Below are positions 24,013 through 32,922 of a stretch of DNA of 39,448 bases, one piece after another. The notes below the pieces were generated by a model. The model was given only the letters and a program-made list of their open reading frames with translations. It was not told the origin of the DNA and ran no database searches. The position numbers were made by a program, and so were the translations under genes. Each line of letters begins with the position of its first letter. Position 1 is the first letter of the stretch. This DNA comes from Cytophagales bacterium (lineage in GTDB: Bacteria > Bacteroidota > Bacteroidia > Cytophagales > Spirosomataceae), in contig JAAFJL010000030.1 in assembly GCA_013298865.1 (NCBI GenBank), positions 1 through 39,448 of the forward strand, in the 5' to 3' direction.

Positions 24013-26115
24013 ATGAAAAAACACTTCATCACAACAATTTTATTAATGTCAGGACTCAGTAGTTTTGGGCAAATGGAATATCCGCAAGCCCGTAAAGTTG
24101 ACCAAATAGATGATTATCAGGGAACAAAAGTTCCTGACCCTTATCGTTGGCTCGAAGATGACCGTTCGGCGGAAACAGCCGATTGGGTGAAAGCTCAGAA
24201 CAAAATATCGTTTGATTTTTTAGAAAAAATCCCTTTTCGTCAACAATTTAAAGCGAGAATAGAGAAAACTTTAAATTATGCTCGTTATTCTGCCCCGTAT
24301 CGTAAAGGAGAATGGTTTTATTTTTCAAAAAATGATGGGCTACAAAATCAATCAGTTTTGTATCGCCAAAAGGGATTAGATGGAACGCCCGAAGTTGTGA
24401 TAGACCCGAATAAATTAGCGGCAGACGGAACGACTCGCTTGGGGAGTTTTGCGGTTTCAAAAGATGGGAAATATGCAGCTTATACGCTATCGAAAGGTGG
24501 TTCAGACTGGCAAGAAGGTTTTATTATGGATTTAGCTACTAAGCAAAATTTACCCGATAAAATCGAATGGATTAAAGTTTCGGGGCTTGCTTGGCAGGGC
24601 GACGGTGTTTATTATAGCCGTTATCCAAAACCCGAAGGAAGTGCTTTGGCAGCAAAAAATGAAAATCATCAAGTATATTTTCATAAAGTTGGAACACAAC
24701 AGTCAGTCGATGAATTGGTTTATGAAGACAAAGCCAACCTCCAGCGTTTTCATACCGTGGGAACTACCGAAGATGAAAAATATGCCATTCTAACAATCAG
24801 TGACAGAGGCAAGGGAAAAAGGGGTAATGCTCTGTTTATCAAAAAGTTAGGTTCAAAAGAGTTTGTGCCGATTATGGCAGAAGTAGGAGAGTTTGATTTT
24901 AGCGTAGTGGATAATTTGGGAGATAAATTCCTTATTCAGACAAATCAAGATGCTAAAAATGAAAAAATTATGCTTTTCGACCCTGCCACAAAAGTGTGGA
25001 AAACTGTCATTGCAGAAAAACCTGAACCTTTGCAGGGTGCATCAACAGCAGGGGGTAAAATGTTTGTTTCATACTTGAAAGACGTGACAACCCGCTCGTA
25101 TGTATATGATTTGAATGGGAAATTAGAAAATGAAGTGATTTTCCCAGGTGTGGGAACTTCTGGAGGTTTGGGTGGAAATGACGACGATAAATTCGTTTTC
25201 TATACCTTCACGTCCTTTACTTTTCCACCAACAATTTTCCGTTATGACATTGCGACAAAGAAAAGTACGCTTTTCCGTAAACCAGAAGTAACTTTTAACC
25301 CAACGGATTATGAAACTAAGCAGATTTTTTATCCGAGTAAAGACGGTACAAAAATCCCAATGTTTATTACCTACAAAAAAGGACTAAAATTAGACGGTAA
25401 AAACCCAACGATGCTTTACGGATATGGAGGTTTTAGCGTGAATCTTTTGCCAGCTTTCAGTGCAACATTGATTCCGATGTTAGAACAAGGAGCAGTTTAT
25501 GCTCAGGCTAATTTGCGTGGAGGTTTGGAATACGGCGAGCAATGGCACGAGGCAGGGATGAAGCTAAAAAAACAGAACGTCTATGATGATTTTATTGCGG
25601 CAGCAGAGTATTTGATTGCTCAGAAATATTGTGACAATGCTCATTTAGCCCTTCGTGGAGGCTCTAATGGCGGTTTATTGGTTGGTGCTGTCATGAATCA
25701 ACGTCCAGAATTATGTAAAGTTGCTTTCCCACAAGTAGGCGTGATGGATATGTTGCGTTACCATAAATTTACGATTGGTTGGAACTGGATTACCGAGTAT
25801 GGTTCATCAGAAGATGCTTCTGACTTCAAGAATTTGTATGGATATTCACCTTTGCACAATATCAAAGAAGGTGTTCAATACCCAGCCACAATGGTCACTA
25901 CTGCCGACCACGACGACAGAGTTGTACCAGCACATTCGTTCAAATACACAGCGACTTTGCAGGAAAAAGCAGGTAAAACCAATACAAATCCATTACTGAT
26001 TAGAGTTGACGTAAACTCAGGGCATGGAGCCAGCAACACAGCCAAAAGCATAGAACAAACCGCAGATATTTATTCGTTTATGTTTTATTGCATGGGTATA
26101 ACACCAAAGTTTTAG
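24013..26115 (+). CDS. Prolyl oligopeptidase (S9 family), exported
   Basis: 700 residues, the usual length. Residues 1-19 are a signal peptide (FITTILLMSGLSSFG). A seven-bladed beta-propeller domain takes up about residues 80-430, preceded by PDPYRWLEDDRS. The C-terminal alpha/beta hydrolase has GGSNGGL with nucleophile Ser551, the acid in TADHDDRV (632-638) and base His671 in NSGHGASN. It cleaves short peptides after proline, here in the periplasm because of the signal peptide. It has its own promoter-like motif and terminator. Confidence 0.95.
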   Translation: MKKHFITTILLMSGLSSFGQMEYPQARKVDQIDDYQGTKVPDPYRWLEDDRSAETADWVKAQNKISFDFLEKIPFRQQFKARIEKTLNYARYSAPYRKGEWFYFSKNDGLQNQSVLYRQKGLDGTPEVVIDPNKLAADGTTRLGSFAVSKDGKYAAYTLSKGGSDWQEGFIMDLATKQNLPDKIEWIKVSGLAWQGDGVYYSRYPKPEGSALAAKNENHQVYFHKVGTQQSVDELVYEDKANLQRFHTVGTTEDEKYAILTISDRGKGKRGNALFIKKLGSKEFVPIMAEVGEFDFSVVDNLGDKFLIQTNQDAKNEKIMLFDPATKVWKTVIAEKPEPLQGASTAGGKMFVSYLKDVTTRSYVYDLNGKLENEVIFPGVGTSGGLGGNDDDKFVFYTFTSFTFPPTIFRYDIATKKSTLFRKPEVTFNPTDYETKQIFYPSKDGTKIPMFITYKKGLKLDGKNPTMLYGYGGFSVNLLPAFSATLIPMLEQGAVYAQANLRGGLEYGEQWHEAGMKLKKQNVYDDFIAAAEYLIAQKYCDNAHLALRGGSNGGLLVGAVMNQRPELCKVAFPQVGVMDMLRYHKFTIGWNWITEYGSSEDASDFKNLYGYSPLHNIKEGVQYPATMVTTADHDDRVVPAHSFKYTATLQEKAGKTNTNPLLIRVDVNSGHGASNTAKSIEQTADIYSFMFYCMGITPKF

Positions 26116-26128
26116 CTGTAGATTTCAC

Positions 26129-26167
26129 AAAAAAGCCCTCTATTTCAAGTGAATAGAGGGCTTTTTT
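26129..26167. terminator. Bidirectional terminator, copy A of a 39-bp repeat
   Basis: AAAAAAGCCCTCTATT (26129-26144) pairs with AATAGAGGGCTTTTTT (26152-26167). It lies between a plus-strand gene and a converging lipoprotein gene. The same 39 bases, loop included, recur at 30700-30738. Confidence 0.92.
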
Positions 26168-26185
26168 ATTAGAGCAGCAAACCAA

Positions 26186-26893
26186 TCACTTACAATTAAT
26201 AAATTCTATAGGTGTTCTTTTTCCTGGGGGTAGCCACTCAATTGAATTATTAGCTGGAACACTAACTGTTATTGCTTCGGGTCTTCTTGTTATAAAAGCC
26301 CTCTTTAGCTTCTTATTGTTGCATAAATCTAAGGTTAATAATTCATAAGATCTTGTCAAGATTAAAGTCTCCAGATTTGTTAATTTGCTTAAATCAATCG
26401 TTGTCAATAAATTACAATCAGACACTAAGGTGGTTAACTTGCGATTGTCTCCAAATTTCAAAAATCTGTAAGAAGGAGATTTTATCGCTCCAAGTTCCAA
26501 AAGATACCCAGAACAATCCAAGGAAATGAGATTCTTATTCTTACTTACATCCAGAGTATCCACAGCAGGCATGAATGTATATAAAGAACTATCATGGTAA
26601 GGTAAATCATTAAAATTCCTGAACCTTAATACTTTCAGGTTTTCAAAATATTCAAGCCCTTCCAACTTACCAATTACTTCAAGACAAATAATGTCCAAGC
26701 TATCCACGGTTTTTACAATTCCGTATTTTGTTTGTCCATTAACCAAGCCGTCAGTATCTAATTTTTTGCTAATAAGATATTCTTCAATCGGTTTCGATAC
26801 CCTGATAGGAGTATCATCACTCAGTATTTTTTCTTCTTTTTTGCAAGAATTGAAGGAAAATAATATTAGGCCAAAAAATAGTAATGATTTCAT
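26186..26893 (-). CDS. Leucine-rich-repeat-like lipoprotein
   Basis: 235 residues. A signal peptide ends in the lipobox FNSC (Cys17) followed by KKEE, a context typical for exported lipoproteins. From about 75 there are irregular leucine-rich units: ENLKVLRFRNFND, AVDTLDVSKNKNLISLDCSG, LLTTIDLSKLTNLETLILTRS and LLTLDLCNNKKLKRAF. No enzymatic motif is seen. It is the third gene of an apparent operon, 32 bases after the acetylesterase-like gene. It may be a surface binding partner of the two esterases; that is inference. Confidence 0.8.
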   Translation of the reverse strand: MKSLLFFGLILFSFNSCKKEEKILSDDTPIRVSKPIEEYLISKKLDTDGLVNGQTKYGIVKTVDSLDIICLEVIGKLEGLEYFENLKVLRFRNFNDLPYHDSSLYTFMPAVDTLDVSKNKNLISLDCSGYLLELGAIKSPSYRFLKFGDNRKLTTLVSDCNLLTTIDLSKLTNLETLILTRSYELLTLDLCNNKKLKRAFITRRPEAITVSVPANNSIEWLPPGKRTPIEFINCK

Positions 26894-26925
26894 AGTTGTT
26901 TGATTTAAGAATTGGAATGAATTAC

Positions 26926-28890
26926 TTATTTCACGTATATTACCTTTTTTACTTCATCCTGATTGTTGGTAATTATTCGATAGTAAATCTGACTCTGCGG
27001 AGAAATATCTCTCAATTTTTCAAATGAAAAAGTATATTTATGGATGCCTTTATCCAATTTCTCTTCGTTAATTTGGTGGAAAATTTCACCTTTTTCATTA
27101 TAAATCGAAAGATTTACGGGAGATTCTTCACTCAAATTAAACGTAATATTCAACACATTATTATTGATTAACGGGTTAGGGTAAGCCGTACTATTGAATT
27201 CAGATGATATATCCTCATCATTATCTCCTAATCTTGCCCCTGATATACCACTAATAGTAACAGCAGGAACCATGAGATATACTTTTCCTAAAGCATCTTT
27301 AGTATAACCAGATATTTCAACATTAGAATACTTGGAATTACTCTCATTTACGAATGTCTGATCCATTCGAGAAGAAACCCACTGGTAATATGAAAATGAG
27401 GGAGAAGGAATAGTTGCATTCTCACCGCTACTTAGTGTTGTAGATTTTGTAAGACTCAAACGGGGTAATACAGCAGGGATAATTGGTGACTTAGCTATGA
27501 TACTTCCCATGTTTGAATAAACATCATTTGCCATATCAATTAAACCTGCATTATTAAAATGTACTCCATCATTTATCTCTCTTTTTAGTGGGTAAGTGTA
27601 ATTGTCAGAATTCTGAGAAGCCCAAGAGATATTACTATTGGTAGTGTAAACTATATTCTGTTGAGCTATTACCTCGGATCTTACTTTGTTCTCTACAGAA
27701 CCTATTCTGGTCAAAGATACTTTAGAAATAGCCCATGGCAAATTAGGGAAAAGGGTTCTGGTATCAGCTATAATAGCATTCAATTGTACATTATAATTAA
27801 AAATATTATGAACAGGATTACCCTCTAAACTAACGGTCTCAGCTTCGCCTTGATGCCAGATTACTGCTCTCATTCCAAATAAATTTCCCCAAAAACTCAG
27901 TGTATTTTTTAAATAAATGTAAGGGTATCGGTTATCGAAATTTGGATAACTTACAGATGGGTTATTTTGATATTCGATAGTTCCTGGGAGTAATTTATTC
28001 TCATAATTATTAGGGAACATTTGTCGAGTTCGTACTAAAGATGTGTGCCAATTTTGCACACTCGAACCTCCTTGTGCGGTATTAAAAAATGCAACAGGAA
28101 TAACCCTACCAGGTTCTTTTTTAACAATTTTATTACCAAGTTCCTGATAATACCAAGGCCGGTCACCCACTGGAGCAACGGAGGGATTGCTTGAATTTAA
28201 AACGCCCATAACTGGTTGTTCTAAATAGACATAATTATTATTACTATATTGTGACTGAAATGCCATTGTGGTCCCTGTTACTTGATTTAAAGGTTGCAAA
28301 GTATTTTTACAAGCAACAACGCAGTCATAATTATTAACGTTACCAATCTCTCCAACAGTTCCAGCACCTTGTGCATTGGATTGCCCTGCTATGATAAATA
28401 CTTCTCCAACTCCAAATTTTGCTTCTCTTGATTTTGTGACAGTTCCAAGTCCAAAAGGACCTCCAGGACCTGTCTGTTGTATGATAAACCGATACCAACC
28501 AGTAGGTATTGAGAATGTAAAATAATAGTATCCTGAAGTTGAAGTTCCCAAAGCACTCATGGCACCACCAGGTAAATTTGACAAAGGCTGATAGTCACTT
28601 ACGTAATTTCCATACTCATCTAATTGTTCTATTTTGTATTTTGCCCCTGCCCTAATTATTACCTGCCCAGCAAATATAACATTAGTAGTACCGCCCACTG
28701 ATGTAGTATTTCTCTGAAAAACAGCATAATGAATAGGCCATGTGATTGTAGGCCATGTTGCTGGACTACCGAAAATACCTGGTTGCATATTAGCAGGTAC
28801 TGAGGGTAATACTGATACTTGCTGCCCAAAAGAAATTTGGCAAGCAAAAATTAAGAGCGTGATAATTCTATATTTATGTATATTTTTCAT
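26926..28890 (-). CDS. Secreted sialate O-acetylesterase-like enzyme with T9SS domain
   Basis: 654 residues. Residues 1-22 are a signal peptide. About 30-145 is a beta domain. The catalytic SASA-type SGNH domain has GQSNAQG with nucleophile Ser171, the IWHQGEAET block in the middle, and the DGVHFNNAG block carrying catalytic Asp and His. Another beta domain follows. The last 80 residues are a type A T9SS sorting domain (STAYPNPLINNNVLNITF ... KKVIYVK). It should remove acetyl groups from sugars outside the cell. The gap to the upstream SGNH gene is 33 bases and to the lipoprotein gene 32, so the three are probably one operon. Confidence 0.9.
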   Translation of the reverse strand: MKNIHKYRIITLLIFACQISFGQQVSVLPSVPANMQPGIFGSPATWPTITWPIHYAVFQRNTTSVGGTTNVIFAGQVIIRAGAKYKIEQLDEYGNYVSDYQPLSNLPGGAMSALGTSTSGYYYFTFSIPTGWYRFIIQQTGPGGPFGLGTVTKSREAKFGVGEVFIIAGQSNAQGAGTVGEIGNVNNYDCVVACKNTLQPLNQVTGTTMAFQSQYSNNNYVYLEQPVMGVLNSSNPSVAPVGDRPWYYQELGNKIVKKEPGRVIPVAFFNTAQGGSSVQNWHTSLVRTRQMFPNNYENKLLPGTIEYQNNPSVSYPNFDNRYPYIYLKNTLSFWGNLFGMRAVIWHQGEAETVSLEGNPVHNIFNYNVQLNAIIADTRTLFPNLPWAISKVSLTRIGSVENKVRSEVIAQQNIVYTTNSNISWASQNSDNYTYPLKREINDGVHFNNAGLIDMANDVYSNMGSIIAKSPIIPAVLPRLSLTKSTTLSSGENATIPSPSFSYYQWVSSRMDQTFVNESNSKYSNVEISGYTKDALGKVYLMVPAVTISGISGARLGDNDEDISSEFNSTAYPNPLINNNVLNITFNLSEESPVNLSIYNEKGEIFHQINEEKLDKGIHKYTFSFEKLRDISPQSQIYYRIITNNQDEVKKVIYVK

Positions 28891-28923
28891 GACTTATATC
28901 TTAAAAATGATTCTTAAAATTGT

Positions 28924-30177
28924 TTATTTGATAGTACTAATTTTTATCAAAGGTATCTTCGCTCCATAAAAAGTATTGATAGTTTTAATAAATTCATTAG
29001 CAATGATACCCTGCCCAATTGCAGTAGGATGAATGCCATCTGATGAAAAGAAATTACCTTTTGGATAGGAAGGGTCAATTTTAACTCCTTCTTCAGTCAC
29101 AAAATTTCCTGCAAGTATTTTCTCGTACAGAGCATTCAAATCAACCAAAGGCAGATTATTTTTCTTTGCCAAAACACCTAAACTATAATTATAAAAGTCC
29201 ACAATTACAGTTTCTTCATGTCCCAGAACCTCTTCATCCAACAATGGATTTTCTGCAACAAGACCTCTGTCCGAACCTGACATCAACAGATTTAATCCTT
29301 CGGTTGGTAAAAAAATATCCCTTGGGTCAGCTATCCTGATATCATGTTTTTCATACCGCTGTATGAAAACACCCTTGCCAACCTTTTCGGTTATACTTTT
29401 GTAGGTATAAAAATGAAAATATGGAAATTTCAAGACGTTGGGTACGTTTGCGATTGCACCTTTTCCACCTTTTGCTACCAAGTCAGCAATAATCTCATTT
29501 TCTACAAAATACCCTTCTCTGTCTCTTGTTACAAAACTAATTTGCTGACCATACCCTCCGTTGATATAATAAGAAATGAAATCGTGCATACCGATTTCAT
29601 AAGTAAAAAAATCTACCGCTTTTACTTTCTTCTGAACCAAATCCTTGTAGGCAACTTTCTTTTCTTCATCAGTACTTAAAAATCGGTCCAAATGACGGTA
29701 TTGTTTCTTTTCAGAAAAAGTCAAAAATGCCCCTGGTTCATTTTCGGGTACTGATATGTTGGCAACCTTCAAATAAGGGACAGACCAATTATCTACATTC
29801 GTGGTAACTTTTGGTAGTTTTGTGATTTCTTTCGAGTCATCTAAATTACTGGTTGATGATTTTACGAATGTCAAAATCCCATTTTTATCTACATCCCCTT
29901 TCATGTAACCTGTACCATTGATATTTTTATCATCGAAAGTACTTTGTTTAAAATCTGTGATTCCGAGTTGCTGTGCTAAAAGATTGGGAAAAGACGCCAT
30001 TTGTGAGGCTTGGTAAATTCCACCATCTCGTACTCCCGATGAGAGAGAACTTCCGATTGCTATATACTTCAAAGAATTCCCCTTTTTCTTGATAGTACCT
30101 AAATCTGGATTTTGAGTGAAGCTAATTGAGAGGAAACAAGGAAGCCAGCAAAGGCTAAAGAGAATATATTTTTTCAT
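28924..30177 (-). CDS. Exported SGNH/GDSL-type hydrolase
   Basis: 417 residues. Residues 1-21 are a signal peptide (ILFSLCWLPCFLSISFTQ). An SGNH fold is indicated by block I IAIGSSLSSG (Ser44 in the GSSL form instead of GDSL) and block V DGIHPTAIGQG with Asp380 and His383. Block III reads EIGMHDF where the family has GxND, so the oxyanion Asn is not obvious. The substrate is unknown; carbohydrate esters are likely from the neighbouring acetylesterase. It is the first gene of the three-gene operon. Confidence 0.8.
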   Translation of the reverse strand: MKKYILFSLCWLPCFLSISFTQNPDLGTIKKKGNSLKYIAIGSSLSSGVRDGGIYQASQMASFPNLLAQQLGITDFKQSTFDDKNINGTGYMKGDVDKNGILTFVKSSTSNLDDSKEITKLPKVTTNVDNWSVPYLKVANISVPENEPGAFLTFSEKKQYRHLDRFLSTDEEKKVAYKDLVQKKVKAVDFFTYEIGMHDFISYYINGGYGQQISFVTRDREGYFVENEIIADLVAKGGKGAIANVPNVLKFPYFHFYTYKSITEKVGKGVFIQRYEKHDIRIADPRDIFLPTEGLNLLMSGSDRGLVAENPLLDEEVLGHEETVIVDFYNYSLGVLAKKNNLPLVDLNALYEKILAGNFVTEEGVKIDPSYPKGNFFSSDGIHPTAIGQGIIANEFIKTINTFYGAKIPLIKISTIK

Positions 30178-30265
30178 TACTTTTGCATTGGGTTTAATTG
30201 TTATAAGATAATTTACCTACAAAGCCCCGCTTCAAGTTCCTATGCCTGACGGGGCTTTGTTTTTG
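30178..30265 (+). ncRNA. Candidate small RNA ended by an orphan terminator
   Basis: On the plus strand a TACTTTTG motif (30178-30185, TAnnTTTG) is followed by a hairpin ACAAAGCCCCG (30219-30229) / CGGGGCTTTGT (30250-30260) and a TTTTT run. No annotated plus-strand gene ends here: the left neighbour is transcribed away on the minus strand. A transcript of about 75 bases is possible. There is no clear -33 box, and nothing else supports the transcript. The rest of this 286-base gap, up to the XRE gene, holds nothing that I recognise. Confidence 0.35.
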
Positions 30266-30463
30266 TAAACATATTCATTATTAGCTCTCTCTTCCAAATT
30301 TTTTAACATCTTTCGCTTGCACCTCATGCAAGTAAAAGATTTGGATAAACGCTTGCTTTTTATTATTTTTAAATGCAAATTCATGTTGAGAATTCTCATA
30401 TCTCTTACATCCCCCTCCACTAATCTCTGCAAATATTTACTAACAGTTAAACTCTACTTATCA

Positions 30464-30685
30464 ATGACCAAGCAAAAAACACCTCAAAAATCAAGATTCA
30501 ATGGTTTTCTACTAAAAACTACCAGAGAATCGAAACAAATGAAACAAGAATACTTAGCGTATCTGATAGGACTTTCCTCCTCAAGCCTTTCAAGAATTGA
30601 AAATGGACAATTAGAACCAACTTTCTCGACAGCCGTAAAATGCTCAGAAATACTAATGATTCAAGTATCTGATTTAGTCGGATGA
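30464..30685 (+). CDS. Small XRE-family HTH regulator
   Basis: 73 residues from the ATG at 30464. The HTH_3/XRE fold covers about 15-72: LLKTTRESKQMKQEYLAYLIGL, then the recognition helix SSSSLSRIENGQLEPTF and a final helical pair ending in VSDLVG. The frame continues upstream to 30317, but those residues are unlike the family. Such small XRE proteins often regulate a neighbour; here the adjacent minus-strand genes and the esterase operon start nearby. It is ended by the shared terminator at 30700. Confidence 0.85.
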   Translation: MTKQKTPQKSRFNGFLLKTTRESKQMKQEYLAYLIGLSSSSLSRIENGQLEPTFSTAVKCSEILMIQVSDLVG

Positions 30686-30699
30686 TAGATATTATCAAT

Positions 30700-30738
30700 A
30701 AAAAAGCCCTCTATTTCAAGTGAATAGAGGGCTTTTTT
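30700..30738. terminator. Bidirectional terminator, copy B of the 39-bp repeat
   Basis: Identical over 39 bases, loop included and in the same orientation, to 26129-26167. It separates the XRE gene from the converging Uma2-family gene. Confidence 0.92.
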
Positions 30739-30753
30739 GTGGTTTATCTCAAA

Positions 30754-31308
30754 CTAACTTTCAAATAACTCATTTACGGTAAACTCATAATCGTCTAAGA
30801 CTGGTTTGGCAGAACAAATGTCATTTTCCATGCAAATAGTTACATTTCGAGGAGAGGTATAAACTTCTACCATTTGATATTCTGGAAAAATTAGCCAAAC
30901 TACTTTTACTCCGTTTTTAAAGTATTCTAAAATTTTCTTTTTCACTTCATTAATTTGATCAAAAGAAGAAATTACCTCAATAGTGAATTCTGGCACTGGT
31001 TCTTCGTCTGATGACATACTGTTAGTGATTTGTTCATTACTGAAATAGGCTAAATCAGGTCTTCTTAACTGAATACCAGTTAGCATTACATCTTGCTCAT
31101 GAACAATTTCGCCTCCTTCTTGATGAGCATTGGTTTTCAAGAAAAGACGATTAAGTCTTCTCATTAATAATAAGTGTTTTCGTTTCATTCCAGTAAATCT
31201 GATTACTTCGCCATCATTCCATTCATACTTTAAGCCATCATTGGATTCCCAACTCAAGAATTCTTCGAGCGTATGAGGTAATACAGAAGGGTCTTTTGTA
31301 ATAATCAT
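30754..31308 (-). CDS. Uma2 family (DUF820) protein
   Basis: 184 residues. The Uma2/DUF820 pattern is visible: GEVIRFTGMKRKHLLLM in the first third, RRPDLAYF in the centre, then EFTIEVISSFDQINEVKKKILEYFKNGVKVVWLI. These hold the Asp, Glu and Lys of a PD-(D/E)XK nuclease fold, though nuclease activity is not shown for most members. The family is much expanded in cyanobacteria and Cytophagales. It has its own promoter and is separate from the DUF58 gene upstream. Confidence 0.85.
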   Translation of the reverse strand: MIITKDPSVLPHTLEEFLSWESNDGLKYEWNDGEVIRFTGMKRKHLLLMRRLNRLFLKTNAHQEGGEIVHEQDVMLTGIQLRRPDLAYFSNEQITNSMSSDEEPVPEFTIEVISSFDQINEVKKKILEYFKNGVKVVWLIFPEYQMVEVYTSPRNVTICMENDICSAKPVLDDYEFTVNELFES

Positions 31309-31325
31309 AGTCTTAATGTTTTAGA

Positions 31326-31357
31326 CAAATTTAACAAAATCTCGTAATTACAACAAA
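31326..31357 (-). promoter_or_regulatory. Good Bacteroidota-type promoter for the Uma2 gene
   Basis: On the minus strand TTTG (31354-31357), 20 bases, then TAAATTTG (31326-31333): both boxes with the expected spacing. Transcription would begin about ten bases before the ATG at 31308. This is the best promoter match in the window. Confidence 0.65.
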
Positions 31358-31389
31358 TTTAACATTTCATCACTGCCTCGAAAATTAAC

Positions 31390-32754
31390 CTAAATCATTC
31401 CCCGTGCTTTCATTTCTAAATATTTATTGACGGTATTTACGGTTAAATTTTGTGGGGCGGTCAGTAATGATTGGATTCCATATTGTGATAACTCCCTGAC
31501 TATCTGTTGTTTCTCGTAAAAATATTTCTCGGCTATGGTCTTCAAATAGATTGCTTCGGTGTTGCTTGCTTCGCTGTTGAGGAGGCTTCTGAGTTCGGTA
31601 TTTTCAAAGAAAACAACGATTAGTAAATGATTTTTGGCAATTTGTCTGAAATACGGTAATTGCCTTCTCATGGACGAAAGGGTCTCGAAATTGGTAAATA
31701 AAATCAATAAACTTCGCTGACGAATATGTGCCTTCGTGTGGATGTACAGGGACTCATAATCAGTTTCTAAATAACGAGTTTTTTGCTTGTATAAAATATC
31801 TAAAATCTTCGATAATTGTCCTGATTTTTTATCGGCTTGTAGGGTTTGTCCAACTTTATCCGAGAAAGTCATCAATCCCGCTTTGTCTTGTTTATAAAGA
31901 GCAATGTTGCTTAGTACCAAAGACGCATTAATGGCATAATCCAAGAGTGAAAGTCCTTCAAAAGGCATTTTCATGACTCTTCCTTTGTCAATCAGGCAAT
32001 AGATATTTTGAGATTTTTCATCCTGATAAGCATTGACCATCAGTTCGTTACGTCTTGCAGTGGCTTTCCAGTTAATGGTTCTGATTTCATCTCCTTGTAC
32101 ATACTGACGAATTTGCTCGAATTCTTGGCTTTGTCCAATTTTACGAATCCGTTTTACGCCCAATTCGGTTAAACGATTTGAAATCGCCATCAGTTCGTAT
32201 TCTCGCATTTGTAGAAAAGATGGATAGACTGGCACCATTTTGTCCTGTGAAAATTGGTAGCGTCTTTTAAGCAATCTTACTGGGCTTTTTACATAAATAT
32301 TCACAGCCCCAAAACTATATTCGCCCCGTTTTACAGGTCTGAGTTGGTACTGCAAAACCTGACTTTCGGAGGTTTTTAATTCTGTAAAAAAAAGGACATC
32401 TCGTTTCTGAAATTGATGGGGAATTTCATCAATGATTTCTAAATTGATAGGAAAATTATAGTGATTTTCAAGATAGAGAGAAATCGGGTTTTCGTCTCCG
32501 TTCGAGAGCCGTTCTGTGAGTTCTCTTCGAGCAAAAATCCCTTCTTTGGTCATGTAAAGTAGCAAGGAGTCCACCAAAAGCATGGTCACCAAAACAAAAA
32601 ACAGCATTTTGGTAGGCACAAAAAACGAAGGCAGGAAAAACGATATGATAAACAATATAATCAGCCCGACACCAATGCCAAACACTAATTTTGAAATGTA
32701 GAGAGACTGAATAAATTGCTTCACAGGATTTGGGTTTCGATGATTGTTACTCAT
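31390..32754 (-). CDS. DUF58 domain membrane protein
   Basis: 454 residues. Two membrane segments lie near 22-45 and 47-67. The DUF58 core is around residue 210-250 (YVQGDEIRTINWKATARRNELMV) and is followed by a von Willebrand A-like part (NIYCLIDKGRVM ... SLLILFTNFETLSSM). DUF58 proteins usually go with a MoxR AAA+ ATPase in envelope or metalloenzyme assembly operons. No moxR gene lies next to it here. The start follows a spacer of repeats. Confidence 0.9.
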   Translation of the reverse strand: MSNNHRNPNPVKQFIQSLYISKLVFGIGVGLIILFIISFFLPSFFVPTKMLFFVLVTMLLVDSLLLYMTKEGIFARRELTERLSNGDENPISLYLENHYNFPINLEIIDEIPHQFQKRDVLFFTELKTSESQVLQYQLRPVKRGEYSFGAVNIYVKSPVRLLKRRYQFSQDKMVPVYPSFLQMREYELMAISNRLTELGVKRIRKIGQSQEFEQIRQYVQGDEIRTINWKATARRNELMVNAYQDEKSQNIYCLIDKGRVMKMPFEGLSLLDYAINASLVLSNIALYKQDKAGLMTFSDKVGQTLQADKKSGQLSKILDILYKQKTRYLETDYESLYIHTKAHIRQRSLLILFTNFETLSSMRRQLPYFRQIAKNHLLIVVFFENTELRSLLNSEASNTEAIYLKTIAEKYFYEKQQIVRELSQYGIQSLLTAPQNLTVNTVNKYLEMKARGMI

Positions 32755-32760
32755 TATTTA

Positions 32761-32900
32761 GCCACCAAGGCACAAAGACTCTGCAATTTAAGGGAATTTG
32801 TAAATTTAAAAATACCTTGTACTTTCTTTTTTACCACCAAGGCATAAAGGAAACAAAGATTTATAGTAATTCACTTTTGTTTTCTTTATGTCTTGGTGGC
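32761..32900. repeat. CCACCAAGGC repeats and long hairpin
   Basis: GCCACCAAGGCACAAAG (32761-32777) and ACCACCAAGGCATAAAG (32833-32849) are near-identical, and a matching inverse copy CTTTATGTCTTGGTGGC is at 32884-32900. Bases 32834-32858 and 32875-32899 pair over 25 bp with three G-T and a 16-base loop. It lies between the CotH-like gene and the DUF58 gene and may serve as terminator for the former. The motif resembles repeats found widely in environmental Bacteroidota (recollection, not searched). Confidence 0.7.
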
Positions 32901-32922
32901 ATAGATTAATTAGTCAAGTTCT

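Noticed and set aside
30232..30432. 66-codon minus-strand frame upstream of the SGNH gene
   Set aside because: It overlaps the orphan hairpin and has no start signal or recognisable composition.
30317..30463. Upstream extension of the XRE regulator
   Set aside because: The added 49 residues do not resemble the family and a shorter, typical start is at 30464.
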